Source: Bostrychus sinensis (Eukaryota; Chordata; Actinopteri; Gobiiformes; Eleotridae). Taken from it: 64,000 nt of DNA. The stretch covers positions 16,952,001 to 17,016,000 of the forward strand of contig CM036255.1 in the NCBI GenBank assembly GCA_020698575.1. The letters run 5' to 3'. Shown one piece after another: positions 37,605 to 51,542 of the stretch (the first letter of the stretch is position 1; every line of letters starts with the position of its first letter). Position numbers and translations under genes: made by a program. The notes below the pieces were generated by a model. The model was not told the DNA's origin. It did no database searches and saw nothing but the letters and a program-made list of their open reading frames with translations.

Positions 37605-40600
37605 CTATAGGCCTTCAGATGTGGGTTCACTGCCGCTGGAGCCGGACTGGGCACGCTTGATGTAGAGATTCAACAACTTCAGCTGTAGACAACAAGACAA
37701 CAAGAAAACAAAGTTATATTTAGTTATACAGCCCAAGATAATAATGAAAAAGTGCAGTTTCTGTAAAAAGATACCTTGCTGCTAGAGAGTTGGCTAAGGT
37801 GAGGTTTGAGGTCCTCTCCGATCACTGCATAAATTGCCACCAAGCAGAACACACAGGCTTTCCGTACGCTGCTCTCAGAGTTGTCATAACCCTATTTGAT
37901 CAAATTTACCCAATTAAACCATGAAGTCTTTGTACATACATCAATAAAATTAACAATGCCCCCTTTGGCTAAGAATTACTGAGTAAAACATCACCTGTAT
38001 GAGTCCTGGCACTATCTCCGGCAGCATGGATACCAGGCCCTCTCTGGGAATCCTTTCAATGACCTTGGTCTGCATCTTGATGGCAGCTAAATTGATGGGG
38101 TAGTCCGCTGACTGAATGATGGGACACAACACCTTGATACACTGGTCTGGACTAATGGACTGTGCCAACATTGCGGCTGTCTCTTCTGCTGCTCGCACCA
38201 CCTACAGTAACACAAAGTTATCCACCAAAGATGTAAGCTCAGACATCTTGTATTTTATACTCTGACTGTGAACCCATTAGTACTTAATTTATAACGTTTA
38301 CATTTGTCCACAAGTATCCATGCATACCTCCTTGTGTGGGTCCTTGTGAGCCTCCAGGGCCTTCATAATGGTGAGCTCTGCATAGTTTTTGAACCTCCAG
38401 GGCTGCTTGTTGAGAATCTCACTCAGAACTCGAAGAGCCAGTGTCCGTATCAAATGCTAAAAAAAGGTTATATTAAAAGTGAATACTTTTTTGTATGGAT
38501 AGTTCAGATATTGTTGTTACAGTGGGTTTGTTTACCTCTCTGTCACCCATGGTCTCAAGCAGGAGCAGCAGGATGGTTTTGAAATGTTCATCCCACACCT
38601 GCAGCGTGTTTTCACGAATTAGCTTCAGCAGTTCGCACAGTGCTGCTTTTCTCTCCTCTATCCTCTCATTGTGGTTTGAGAGCTCCTTTAGCAGTTCAGC
38701 AACTAGTTCGGATTGATCCAAACTGCTCTCTGTAAGTAATAAAGAAAAGTAACTTAGATTATGACACTTTTTTTGTTAAATGCAAGTAATGGTGTGCCAT
38801 GTGTAGAGTTTACCATCAGTGAGTTGCTCAGAGTCATCCAAGCTTGTGTGTTTGCGGCTGTGCTTGAACGGAGAGTCAGGAAAGTGCTCACGTGTCCCTC
38901 GTGGACTCGAGGAAAGCAAAGGTGTGTTGAGTAGCGAAGTTTTGTTGTCCAGAGCCATGCGGCCACCTTCCACCAAATCTGTACCTCTGCAATCACCGCC
39001 AACCTGAGAACAACCAATGGTGCAGTTAAAATATACTTTTTCACTGACATATAAATTACAGACAGTGGTGACTTAATAGATGTGTTGCCATTTTGTTCTG
39101 AATTGTCAATTTTAGGAATACTGTAATAGCCTTGTGGCTATTTACACTGGGGAAGTACTGCATGATGACCCATATAAAAGTTGTGTCATCTGAAGGTAAA
39201 GACAACATGCAAGTTTATGCAATGCAGTTTTTGATATCATTCTCAAACAGTCATTGCAGAGAAATGTTGACAAAAAGAAAGGTTTGTCCGAGTACTAGTT
39301 TGTTGCGTCTGGTGAACTACGATTGGCAGACTGATGACATGTAGAGGGCTTAGATGTCAGATGCTTCTTGTGGTGAAAATGTCAAAAGGTCACAACCCAG
39401 TACTAGAGTACACCGTGTCCTTAAAAGGGGCTAGGGTTGATGGGAGGCACTGCAATCGGACCTGACATGAGGGCCAAGACCATAAATTTGGACTGAACAA
39501 ATATGTACAGCAGCCCCTAAAGCATGAAAGGGGAGGTGTTGTTAAGACCACTTGCTTAAAAAGGGGCTCTATTGCACAAAATCGACTTTTTTGAGCTTTC
39601 TACCATGTTTTAATGTTGCTCCTGCATCAAAAACATACCAAGAGTTGTTTTTGTTTCATTCACGCATGTTTGAGCTATCCTATATTTATTTATGCTGACT
39701 TCCTAAAAGAACAGAAATGTATTGTTTCTCCGGTGTCTGCCTTTTCCACCTGACCACGCCTCTCCCCCTCACGGCCCAGTCCCGTTCAGCTCACACCTCC
39801 CCTGCAGCAACCAAACAAACCCGCCACTGACTGCATTGCTGTAGCAGCAGCACATGCTGTGAGGAGCTGAAGGGGTGTGACAGCAGCTGGGCCGCAAGGA
39901 GGGAGGACTCTTAAGGCCTCGATACACCAAGGCGACTCCCAGACTGCCGCCGAAAAGACAGAGCGACAGCTCGTCTCTTCCCGTCTTCTCTCGTTCCCTC
40001 CCGTTTCCTCACGTCGCATGACCCTTTTTCCCTCTTCATACACCGAAGCGACAACCGACCTAAAGACCGTGTCTTGTGCATGCGCATGATGTAATTACCC
40101 CCCCCCAAAGCGGCAGATGGCGCTAGCCAGTGAACAAAGATAAACAGAAGTGACACAATGTTTGCGGAGTACATATGCATGTAGTGCGCCTTGGTCTGCC
40201 ACTGTTCTCAGCTTGTTTGAACATTTGAGAAGCGTGATAATGGCCGGTTTGGACATTGTTTTGTGTGGATTAGGTGCCACTGCTCTGTTACTTGAAGAAG
40301 ATAACTTTCCGCACGGAATTGCGAAAAATGCAAAAATGGTGACAGTACGCTGCCACAGCGGTTTTCACCTCTCGTCACTCCGTCACTTCCACTAAAATTC
40401 CCGTGAGCTGATTGGCGCGGCAGCTGTAGTGCTAGGCCTATCAGAGCGCTTCCTGCCAAAGACCAAAGACGCCGATTCAACAAGGCCAATCGGCAGAAAA
40501 CTAGTCACACGGCCTCTGTCCTGGAGCGATGGGGGCCGACGGCGCATACATATCAAAAGGACGGAAATGAGCGACGTGGAAGAACCGTTAAGACGGCTTC

Positions 40601-43600
40601 AGATGGGCGATCGTCGCCTTGGTGTATGGAGGCCTTTAAAAGGACAGGGATCTGAGTGAAATTATGAGTTTCTTCAAACAGATTTTTTTCAATAATTATT
40701 GCATGCTTTGACCAACAAAACATAAGATGCTGATCTTGAGGTGTCCTAAATTAATTTAAAAGACACACAAAAAAGCATAATATGGGCCCTTTAAAACCAT
40801 CTGATGATAAACAACTGTTTTTGACAAACAGAGATTAAAGTCTTAACATCTGATGTGTGCTTCTGTGTTCACATACAAAAGCAGAGGAGCCACAGCACAT
40901 CAAATTTCAGTGTCAAATACTATGCAAACATGATCCAACATTGGCAGTCTGTTGACTGCTGACACAGGTACTTGAACGTATGCAACAGGTGTCTGACTGT
41001 GCTATGACAAAAGAAACAGTGTTAAACGAACATGCATATGCAATTACGTTGCATTTTTTAGATGGTACATTTTAGGTCATAGAAGTGGGGTCATCTATTC
41101 TTTGTCCGTTTACAAGCCAGTTATCTTTATTCACAAAATAATGCTTTATGTGTTTTACTTACATCCTCTCCTTCTCTGCGCTGGACTGGATCATTCATGT
41201 CCTCTTGGCTGCGGACACTAAAGTTCTGAATTGCTTCAGTAACACCTTTCAATGAGCTGTAGATGTCCTCAGAGTTCATATTTTCTGTGTCATAGTCAAA
41301 TGCACTAAGCACATACAAATATAAATTTTGAGTAAATCTGTCATATATTTGATATAAAAACAAATAAAATTGTTGTGTGAAAGTACCTGGGTGAAGGGGT
41401 GTTTTGGGAGGTGTTGGTGGGCGAGGTGACAGGACTTGACCAGCTGGCTGGCGATCTGGGTGTATGGCGTGTTAGGGGGCTGCCTATTGAAGCCTGAAAG
41501 GAGACAGAAAAACTTTATGATAATCTCTACTGATAAAAAATTACTATTGCTTCACTGCTCAGCTGTCATGTATATTATACTTGTGCTGCATTGCCAGTGT
41601 TCTTGAGATGGTTTTGAAGTAGCTTTGTGGCTCCATCCTGAAATGTTTTAGGCAGAGCAGCCAGCAGCATGGTGAACTCAGGAGTGTTCAGCTGGAACAG
41701 GGCAATGAGCACTGCTTGAGCTGCCTGGAAATACATATGCAAAGAGAGACAATCATGTTAATTGTATATTTAAAATAAGAGGCAAAGATCTCCCAGGTTT
41801 GGACATACCTTTCTGACTTCAGCACTCTTTGGGTCAGTGGTCCAGGCAATAAGCCGAGACACAGCGAGCCGTGTCTCACTTGAGTTTACAAAGTCTGGAG
41901 CCTCCATCTGTAATGTCAGCGTCTCTATATACTTCAAAATAGCCACCTTTACCTGAAAAGATGATTTCACGAATAATTAAGAACATGTATATTAATGACC
42001 TGTAAAATGGTAAACCACAAACACACATGAAAAAAATTATGCGTGATGTCCATATTCGGGATGTAAAACCACAGCAGAATGAGCATCTGTCAGTCTAAGA
42101 ATAAATGAGCTGAAACAATAAAAGACTGCAGTGTACTCATGCTTAGCAATTTTAGTTTATTGGTCAACAGTGATGACAAATGAGAAAAAAATAAATGAAT
42201 GCAGACACAGCAGGCTCCAAAACTCCACAAATGACTCCTGAACTGTACATTTCCTCCAATAAACATATTTATATTCGACTACAAAGACACCTCAGGGTGC
42301 GTTCTCCAAATTACTTAGCAGCAATGTGCCAACGCGGCACAAAATTGCTCCCCCCGGAGCGCACTGACCTGGGAGGACTGGCTCCAGGCTGCGGCCTGCT
42401 CGTCTAGAGAGCAGGCGTGGCGCCGCGCTCTGGGGGGGAACAATTTTACCCTGGCCCCTCCCCTGCCACGCCCGCAACACGAGCTCTGCACAGGCTTCAG
42501 AGAGAAAGAGGAGAAGCACCATGTCAATCAACGACAGACAGACCATAGGCCAGGTGTCGGGTGATGGATGCAGCCAGGTTAGGGGGGATTAAAAGGGTTG
42601 GAAGGAATGTTGTCTCAGATGACAAAGACTGAAATTAGTTTCATGAATAAAAAATAAATAATAAATACCACAAGATGGCACCATTTATGAGCAGAAAGTG
42701 GCAGTTCTGTTTAGTAAATTACTGAAGGCAGTAAACATAACGTACTCAAGCAAATTATTGTTGGCGCATGACTTCAAAAAGGGTAGGAAGAAGAGAGAAA
42801 AATGGAAATACAAAAACACAAAAGGGATGATTGGGAGGATGTAGAAATGTAGAAAGCCAGGACAAAGATGGAAGACAGGGAGTAAAATGAAAGAGTAAAA
42901 GTTGACACTGTGCAGCGGCCTGCTGGAGGTCATGTCAGATGCTAACCAATGACAGCCCAGGAGTCAGGGTGTGGGGTTTTGGGGGCTCAGCAGCAAATGC
43001 CAAATATCAGACTAAGTTAGTATCAGCAGTTACCATAGTGACAGACCATAGTTACCTTCGCTTATATAAATGCAATACATAATAAAGGGAGAACATTTTT
43101 ACCTTGAGATTGGGAGTCTGGGTCTGGTCCACAGTGAACCGCATAAGTATTGTGAACTGGAGATCATTGGGAAAACATTCTCTGGGAAAAAAAAAAAAAA
43201 AAAAGTTCACCTTAAGGACAACACATCAGTGCTAAAAGGAGGGAGTGTTCCATTCACTTCAGCATGCTTTAACAAACTGTGGTTAACATTTCTGAAACTA
43301 ACTCTCCAGCATAATATAAACTCAATGACTATATATGTATGCAGCCTTAAGCTTATGTAGGGCTAATTACTTAATTAAATAACATTGTTACTCTCAATAT
43401 ATAATCTCTAACCAGGTTCTATAGTTGCTTGCCAGCTGCCAAAACCATTTGCTTGATTCATAATTTGTAACATTTAACTATTTCTAATTTGTCCACAGAA
43501 TATATATTAAAGTCTCGTTAACTTCTGCACTGTGTTGCATGTGCAGCTTTGTGAAGGACATGTTCTACAATTACAAATCATTTACACAGAAACGAACCGT

Positions 43601-46600
43601 GTAACATCTAGTGCCCTCTGAACTTTGGCCTGTACAGAGCCCAGGAGATCAGCTCCCATCTTCTTGAGCAGCTGAGTGAGCAGGACGAAGAGCCAGTCCT
43701 GCAGGTCATCTTTATGCACCTGGATGAAATCTACCAGAGTCTCCAGGAACATACTGAATACCTGAATACACAAAACATGAGGAGGCTCAGAGACAGCAGC
43801 TTAACTCTTTAAATAAACTATTGAGACACTGCGCACACGCACACCAAGCACTTTCTGAAGTCAATCAAGTGAAGACAGTGGTTAGTGGTTATGCACTTAT
43901 TTTTAACAGCAACCAATGCCCTATTTCCCAGTCACCAAATATATATACATTTTTTTTATTAATTAGAAATGTAATTAATTAGAGCATAAAAATAGTTTGA
44001 AGTGACTTATGACAATACCAAATCAGACATAAAATTAGGTTAGTATGTGAGTGTTTTGCAGTTCATCTGATAACTTGTTATTAATTAAAGGTGATTATTA
44101 AGATATTTATTGATCAAGCAATGTTTATAAAACTGAGAGTCCAAACTTACTCTCTATTGAGAGTTCCAAAGTTGGGTTGCATGGAGGAGAGAGAGACATG
44201 TACGTTAGCCTTCTGACAATGTAAAACTGAAATCTGTAGTCCAGGCCTCAAGCTAAAAAAATAACCTTAAACATAACACTTTAAATCAACATGTAAGGTG
44301 AAATTATTCTATAAATCACAAGAACACAATGGTGCAGGACAGAAAGATGAATGCACTGATGATCCACCATGAGATGCAGTACCTTGAAGGACGCTGAGCT
44401 TATACCGGATTCTGCCGTGCTGTACGCCCTGCTGGAGTCTCGCTGAAAGTCATCAAATCGTCAGGTTTCAAACGAATAAAAAATACGAGGCTCACGCATT
44501 TTCACGACGTGTGAGACAACGGTGCTCCAAACAGTGTTAGAAAAGACGATTCGCAGCTGGTTAGTTACAGTTAGGAGGCCAGCCCAAACGTGCGTGCGTG
44601 AGTGTCTGTGCGTTCAATGTCGCTTACGCTACAGCAAGTGTCGGCAAAGAGAAGAACAACGAACGGTGACAGATCAATCCCAAAGAGCAGCAGAGAGGGT
44701 GAGGTCACTTAGCGTGACATGCCGTTAGAAAATAGGCCTCATTGCTCTGCATGCCTGAATTATTGTATATATCTGAGCATGTACTTTTTGTGTTCTTCTT
44801 GGCTGTGTATTTTGGCAGAATCCGGTAAAGTGAAGAGGAGTGAATGTACAAAACGTGAGGTGAACTCCATGTGGAAAAGAAAATGGTATGGTATGCTAAA
44901 TGTAGAAAAATGTTTTGTCAGCTTGTAAGTCGCATGCAGCCATACCTTACTATGAGGGTCTGCAAACATCCTCGTGAAGATTTCACATAGTCTTTTTAAC
45001 TCTACCCGACTGTTAAGTAAAGGATACATTTACATTAATATAGGTTAACAACATACAAGGTAAAACAGTTGTTTGTGGCTGACCTGAGGGTGCGCTGGTT
45101 CTTGAGCAGTGCTTGTAAACCCAAAAGACCCTCCTTCCTCTCAGACCAGTTGGCACTGGCACACCGATTCAGCACCTGATAGGAGCGACATATGAACATT
45201 GTTTTTTTAACAAAGGCACCCACTGATTGACTGCTTAAAAGATTTTATCTTAAATATACTGCTAATATCTCGTTTTTAATAAATAAGGAAAATGTAAGCC
45301 ATAAATGACCAAATTAGATAGATTTTGTTTATATCTACACATTTTGAAGAGACAATAAAACCAATTACTTTCCTTGAATTATTTAAACTTTTATGCAGAG
45401 CAAATAAAGTTATGGAGTTAATTACCAATTAATAACAGGATGCAGCAGTGCGGATTTTAGCCCTGTGTTTGGCCCTTGCCCATTTAATTTGATTGTATTG
45501 ATACTATCACTTTCTGTTGTAGTACACTGAATGGTATTCACCTCAGCTACGTCTTCAGTCTGTCTCATGTAGGTGGGGATAGCGCCACCATTTCTGGAGC
45601 TGTACGAACGCTCAGAGCAGGCACTGGAAGCATCACTGTTCGCATCGTCATCAGAGTACATACTATAGTTCTCATACCGGCGTCGTGCTGGCTTCTTCTG
45701 CAGGAGAGCAGTAAGGAAAAAGGTATGAGATGAGACTTTTATATATTGATGTAATGAGAAAAAACACTGGAAGAGTCATGCAGTAACAGAAGACACAAAG
45801 AGGACACAGGTATGACACGGGAGAAGAAGCTGACCTTGGACCGCATGTCTCCCAACAGCTGACAGCGTTAAACAGAGGTAGAATTGAGGGTTAATTTACA
45901 AACACGCACACTCCATACTCACTCAGGTCAACTGTGTTTTTATACTTGGCCTTTGCATGTTTTCATACCAGTGCATCTGCAAGGGCCTCCTCTACATCAG
46001 AGCCTGTGTTGAGGACCCTCATGGCGCTGACTGAAGACGAGAGGCGGCTGGACTGGCTGATCCCGAAGCCTGAGCCTGCATCAAGACAGACCGTCCTAAA
46101 TGTTACAATCTTCTCTCACTCAACTACTCCGCACACACGCACACACTCCACAATTTCCCATGAGCGATTGCTGTAAGTCTATGCAATGACCTGTTAGATG
46201 CAATTGGGGATAGAATATGGCATAAAACTGAGGAGAAGGCTTTGGTGCTCCATTGACAAAGAGTTGAGCTAAACAAGAAAGAAAAATGATATAATTGGCA
46301 GAATGGTTGTGGTGGCAACTCAATGAGTGGAACCATGCATTTCCACTGGACGGCTTCCTGGAGAAAAAAAATGTAAAAAAATATGAATAAACATAAGGCT
46401 AATGGGACAGAAACATGTTGATAAAATATAAAAGATGTGAGAAGCAAAAGAGAAGAAATAATAAAAAATTAAGGCAAGGCAGGTGGGTGAAGTACAGAAA
46501 AAGGTAGGTACTCAGCCTTCACCTGCTGCCCCGAAAGCGTCAGGTGTGTGAAGAGCCCCGGTGGAGCGAGAGTAGCTCCGCGCAGCTGCAACCGAGATTA

Positions 46601-49600
46601 AAACACACACACAGAGTTTTAACACACACACACACACACACACACACGAGAAAAAACAAATAAGAAAATATTAAAGCTTGAGTTGCTTATTTTATGAGAG
46701 ATACATTTTCTGTGGGTCATTATCACAAATTTCCAACCATCCAATCACAGAGCAGTGTTTAAGACCTGTAGATATACAGTCATATCCAAAAGTTTGAACA
46801 CCCCTCTGAGGTTGCATAATAATTTACTCTATCTTCACAAAAAAGATTACAGAGGTATATCATTCATTTTCTAATGACATCTGTGTTCTAGGGTGTCCGA
46901 ACAACAGTTTTTAGTGTAGCAGTATTTAGGTGTATGAAATTGAATGAAATATGAAAAAAATGTCTTTGCAAAGGTTTGTCCACCCTTATAAGTTTGCTGA
47001 TTTGAATGCAAGTAACTTTTCAAAATGGATTACTTGCAGCACAAATCTTGTTAGATTAGTTAGTTAAGCCTTGAACTTCATAGACAGGTGCATTCGATAA
47101 TGAAAAAAGGTATTTAAGGTGGTAATGGAAGGACACAGGCAAAGTTAATGTTATGGCGAGATGTGGCAGGCCAAGAAAAATACCAGAGAGACAGGTGAGG
47201 AATGGTGAGCCTGGTTAAAGACAACCCACAGATCACCTCCAAAGACCTACAAGATCATCCTGCTGCAGATGGTGTTTCTGTACATCGTTAAACAATTCAG
47301 AGCACTCTGCACAAAGAACAGCTGTATAAGAAGGTGATGCCACGCCCTAGAACTCAGATGTCACTAGAAAATGAATGACATACCTCTGTGGTCTTTTTTT
47401 CGTGAAGACCAAGTAAACTATTATGCACCCTCTGAGGGTGCCCAAACCTTTGCATATGACTGTATATAGAGTACTAAAAGGTAATTTAACTAATATTTGT
47501 ATGATGGTGTTGGTTGGTGGTAGATGGGCTTGTGAATATTTCAGAAATAGTTGATCCACTTGGAGTTTAACACAGAAACATTCAAATCTCCAAGTCTTGA
47601 TTGACAGCAGATCACCTTCAATCATTTGGCATGCCAATGTGTAACTTGGTGCTCTGTGTTTGTTGTTGTTGTTTTTTGCGATAGTGTTTATAAATCGTTG
47701 CATGGTTGTCTCTGATATAGACGCTGGAGGAGAATGTACAGTATTTATAGTGAGTTCTCCTAGCCTGATGAAAAGTACTTCTTACTAATCCTGATTTTAA
47801 TCTTGATCTCTGCTGGGCATGTGTCCACTCCAACTACTCACCCAGAGGTGTGAAGGAGCGAACTGGGCTGGTGTCCCGGCTGCTCTCCCTGCTGGCATCT
47901 CTGCTGCAACCCTGACTCATACTGGGCCGAGGTATACGACTTCCCCGAGCTAACGCCACAGAGGATAAGAAGGGCGGGCACACAGAGAGTCAAGGCAGCA
48001 AGAGGAGGAAAAAACGAAAGTAAGAAAACACGCACAAAGACAGTAACAGGACAAAATAGGTGGACAATAGCAGTGACACACATGACAGATGACAGACCAC
48101 ATGAATAAAGATGCAAAGACAGAACGAGAGTGACATTTTGACAAGACTGAGCACAGGGCTATTGGTCCAAGTGGGTGATCAATAACATGTGTTTTTAACA
48201 TGAAAAATTAACAACAAATGATAGGTGCATTAGTGTACCGACTAGGGCTGTGAACATATTATACCACACACAATATGTAGAATTTGTTATATTTAGATGC
48301 ATTTTATTGTTTAGAAAATGTTATAGCCATCAAGCTACAGGTACTATGTAGCCCAAAAGGGATGAACTAGTGTTTTTACTCAAAATATCTTAGATTAGTA
48401 AGGTTTGAGTGCATTTTGAGGGCTGCCATTACAGTATAATGGATTACTACTGCTAGATTTGTGACTTAAAGAGTTTTTTCTCAGTTTTTAAATTTAGAAA
48501 CAGTTAAGACTACAGTCCTTAAAAATCTTCATTGGTTACATAATAATTATTAAATATTATTATTAAAATATGAAAATTAAATATATTTTGATATATTGTG
48601 ATATATTGTAGATTTGAGGCTATTTTGCCCAACCCTTGTACTGACATAAGCTCGTTACATTCGCAGATATTCATGTTCATTTATAAAGGGTATTAAGTAA
48701 AAAAAATAAATAAATAAAAAAAAAATACACAGATTCACCCAAAAGGACACGCACGCCCATGACATACATATTAACAAACTCAATCAGCACTTTGCACAAA
48801 TGCCAGACAAAACACGAGAATGTAACTTCATGAAATCAAAAGTTCATGAAATCATTGAGGGACAAGGATTGGGGAAAGGCATTTTATATAGAGACATTGC
48901 AATCAACGTTTGTTCATTGCTCCATTTGTCAGCACCAGTGTCTACCTAGCCAATCAGCGTTAATCACACAGCCTCCCCACAGCCCAGATGAAGCTTAGCC
49001 GTTCCTGCTAAAAGTTTCATTCAATGGCCATGGACTACAGGTTAGCACAGTGAGTGAAAGGTTGGACAATGCTGCTGATCATTGGCACCCACCACTGTAG
49101 CAAGACAGCCACGGATGCACAAGAGACTGGTTCAGTGAGACAGTGAGCGGATGGTGAGATTTTATGAAAAAATGGTGTTAAAGGTAGATTTTATTTAAGG
49201 GATATTTAGATGAGAGATGTTAAAGAGGATTGGTGGGACAGTGGTTTGTTTGAGGATAGAGCCTTACCTCCTCTGCTGGCCCCGTTGTAGATGGAACTAC
49301 TAAGGCTGGAAGGAGCTGGTGGGGTGGGGTGGGTGGGGGGGACAAACGACAACAACAAAGAACGACAAAAGGGAAGAAGGAAGGGAAGAAAGAGTTGAGA
49401 TCTTTCTAAAATTATCAACTATTATAGACTTTGAACATAAGCAACTCCAAACACGTTAAACTGGAGCACACTAGGGTTGCAACAGTACTGACAGCATCAC
49501 TGAATTAAAGTACAATGCAAAATATGCAATTACATCTCAGCACAAAAAAAAAAAATCATAAAAAGACATATGTATTCAGTTCAATTCAAGTAAAACTCAT

Positions 49601-51493
49601 ATTATAGATTGAGTACAAACAATGAAATATTTCAAGCATTCAAGTTGTGATGTATGGTTTACAGTTAAGAACTCTAAAAGAAAACAAAAATCTGTCTCAT
49701 AAAATGAAAATATGACATAGTAGTTCATAATCATCACAATTAAAGTAAATAAATGTTATAAATGTTTGTTATATATGTTTAAATTATATCACTTTCTATG
49801 AATCAATATAAAATATGCATTTCACTTTGAAATGATTTACTGACATAATTTCACTTTTTCGAAATATTCAAATTTTTTGTGATGCACTTATACATTATCA
49901 TTACCAAAAGTTACCACATTTCTACCTATAAAAGTATAAACATATTTATTTTATGAGACAAGCTGATGCTTACCGACAGAGAGGCGTGTCGGAGAGGAGT
50001 CTCTGGAGCAGCCCTGGCTCCGTGGGATCCTGCTGCGTCTGTGTCCATCCCTTGTGCCTGATCCTAGGACTCTGTGGGCCCCAGTGCTCATGGTGCTCAG
50101 AGTAGTTGTGGTCAGGACACGGCCAGGAGAGCCACTCCGACTGCCAGCTTTAAAGGTCCATGAGAGAAATGTTAGAACTTTATACTGTAATATATCTGCT
50201 CCATTTACTCTATTTAATGTTACTGGAAAAAGACTAAAGGAGAGTTGAAACCACACTGACAAAAATAAATATAGTGAAATTCATCTTCAGCTCTTAGAGT
50301 TTTAAGAGCTATGAGGATTTTAAAAGTACAAAAAAGAAATCTAGATCTAGGAAATAAAAATGTGGATATGCACATTTAGTAAGGTCTAAATACTTCTAAC
50401 CCAATCAATATTTAAAAAAAAACTGATATTAATTTAATGACATTCAGTTTTTCCTCTTCGCAACTCCACATCACACTTTATTTTCAACTACAATGAAAAG
50501 CTTTGAAAAGAAGCTGCTCTGTAGCACTGGTGTAGGGCATAGATAACAGAAAATAATTATGCATGAAGAAACATACTATATCTAAAAAAAAAAAAAAGAA
50601 ATATATATATATATATATATATATTAGTGCTGTCAATCGATTAAAAAAATTAATCAGATTAATCACACTCTTGGGCTGTGATTAATCACGATTAATCGCA
50701 ATGTAAAACTTGATAGATTTTCCATGACAATATGCAACGTTTTAATAAAAAAAAAGTCCAGAGAGGTTGAGTGTGTTTTTACTTGGATAAAAAAATACAT
50801 CTCAGAAATAACTTCTGAATATTGTGAGAGAGCCTTTAATAAGTCTGTGTAGTAACTGAGATAACAGTGTCTGCTGAAATGTGCTCTGCATTAAATCTAC
50901 TGCAGACACCTGAGCCTCCCCTCTGCTCCTCTCAGCACCGCGGACAGGGGCGGGGCATGGTCACCTGTCCGCCGTGAGCCTGCCGCTCTGAGTCGAGACG
51001 CTTTATGGAAAAAAAAAAAAAAAAAAAAACGCAAATGAATGGTGAATGGTTTGTAGGAGTTTGCGGCTTGTGGCTACTTAAGTTCAGGGAAGGCCATGGA
51101 TCGCCCCCCGCTCTCACCGCGGGTCTAGGAAGCACAGAAAGCACAGCTCCCGGGAACGCGCACATACAGAGGCAGTGAAAGGAAGCGATATAAAAAGCAC
51201 ACGCAACATTTATTAGTAAAAAGTTTTACACGAGACTCGTGAGGGGAGGGAAAGGAGAGGGTTGTAGTGCAGCAGCCAAAGCAGTGGACTTGTCCTGAAG
51301 TCGAACCACAGGCAAACGTGTGTGAGGCAGCTGCTCTCTCTCCTCTGTGGATGCGACATGGCTTCATGCCCTCCAAAATGCTTTGAGAAGTGCTGCTGTT
51401 ACAGCAAAATAGATCGTGTGATTAATTTGCGTTAATAAAATTTAAAGCGTTAATTTTTTTTCCTATTAATCGTATGCGTTAACGCAGACAGCC

Positions 51494-51542
<49 letters not shown>

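Noticed and set aside
49268..49305. 38-bp version of the clasp2 cassette as the main exon
   Set aside because: It breaks the frame; the acceptor ten bases upstream gives a 48-bp in-phase exon.
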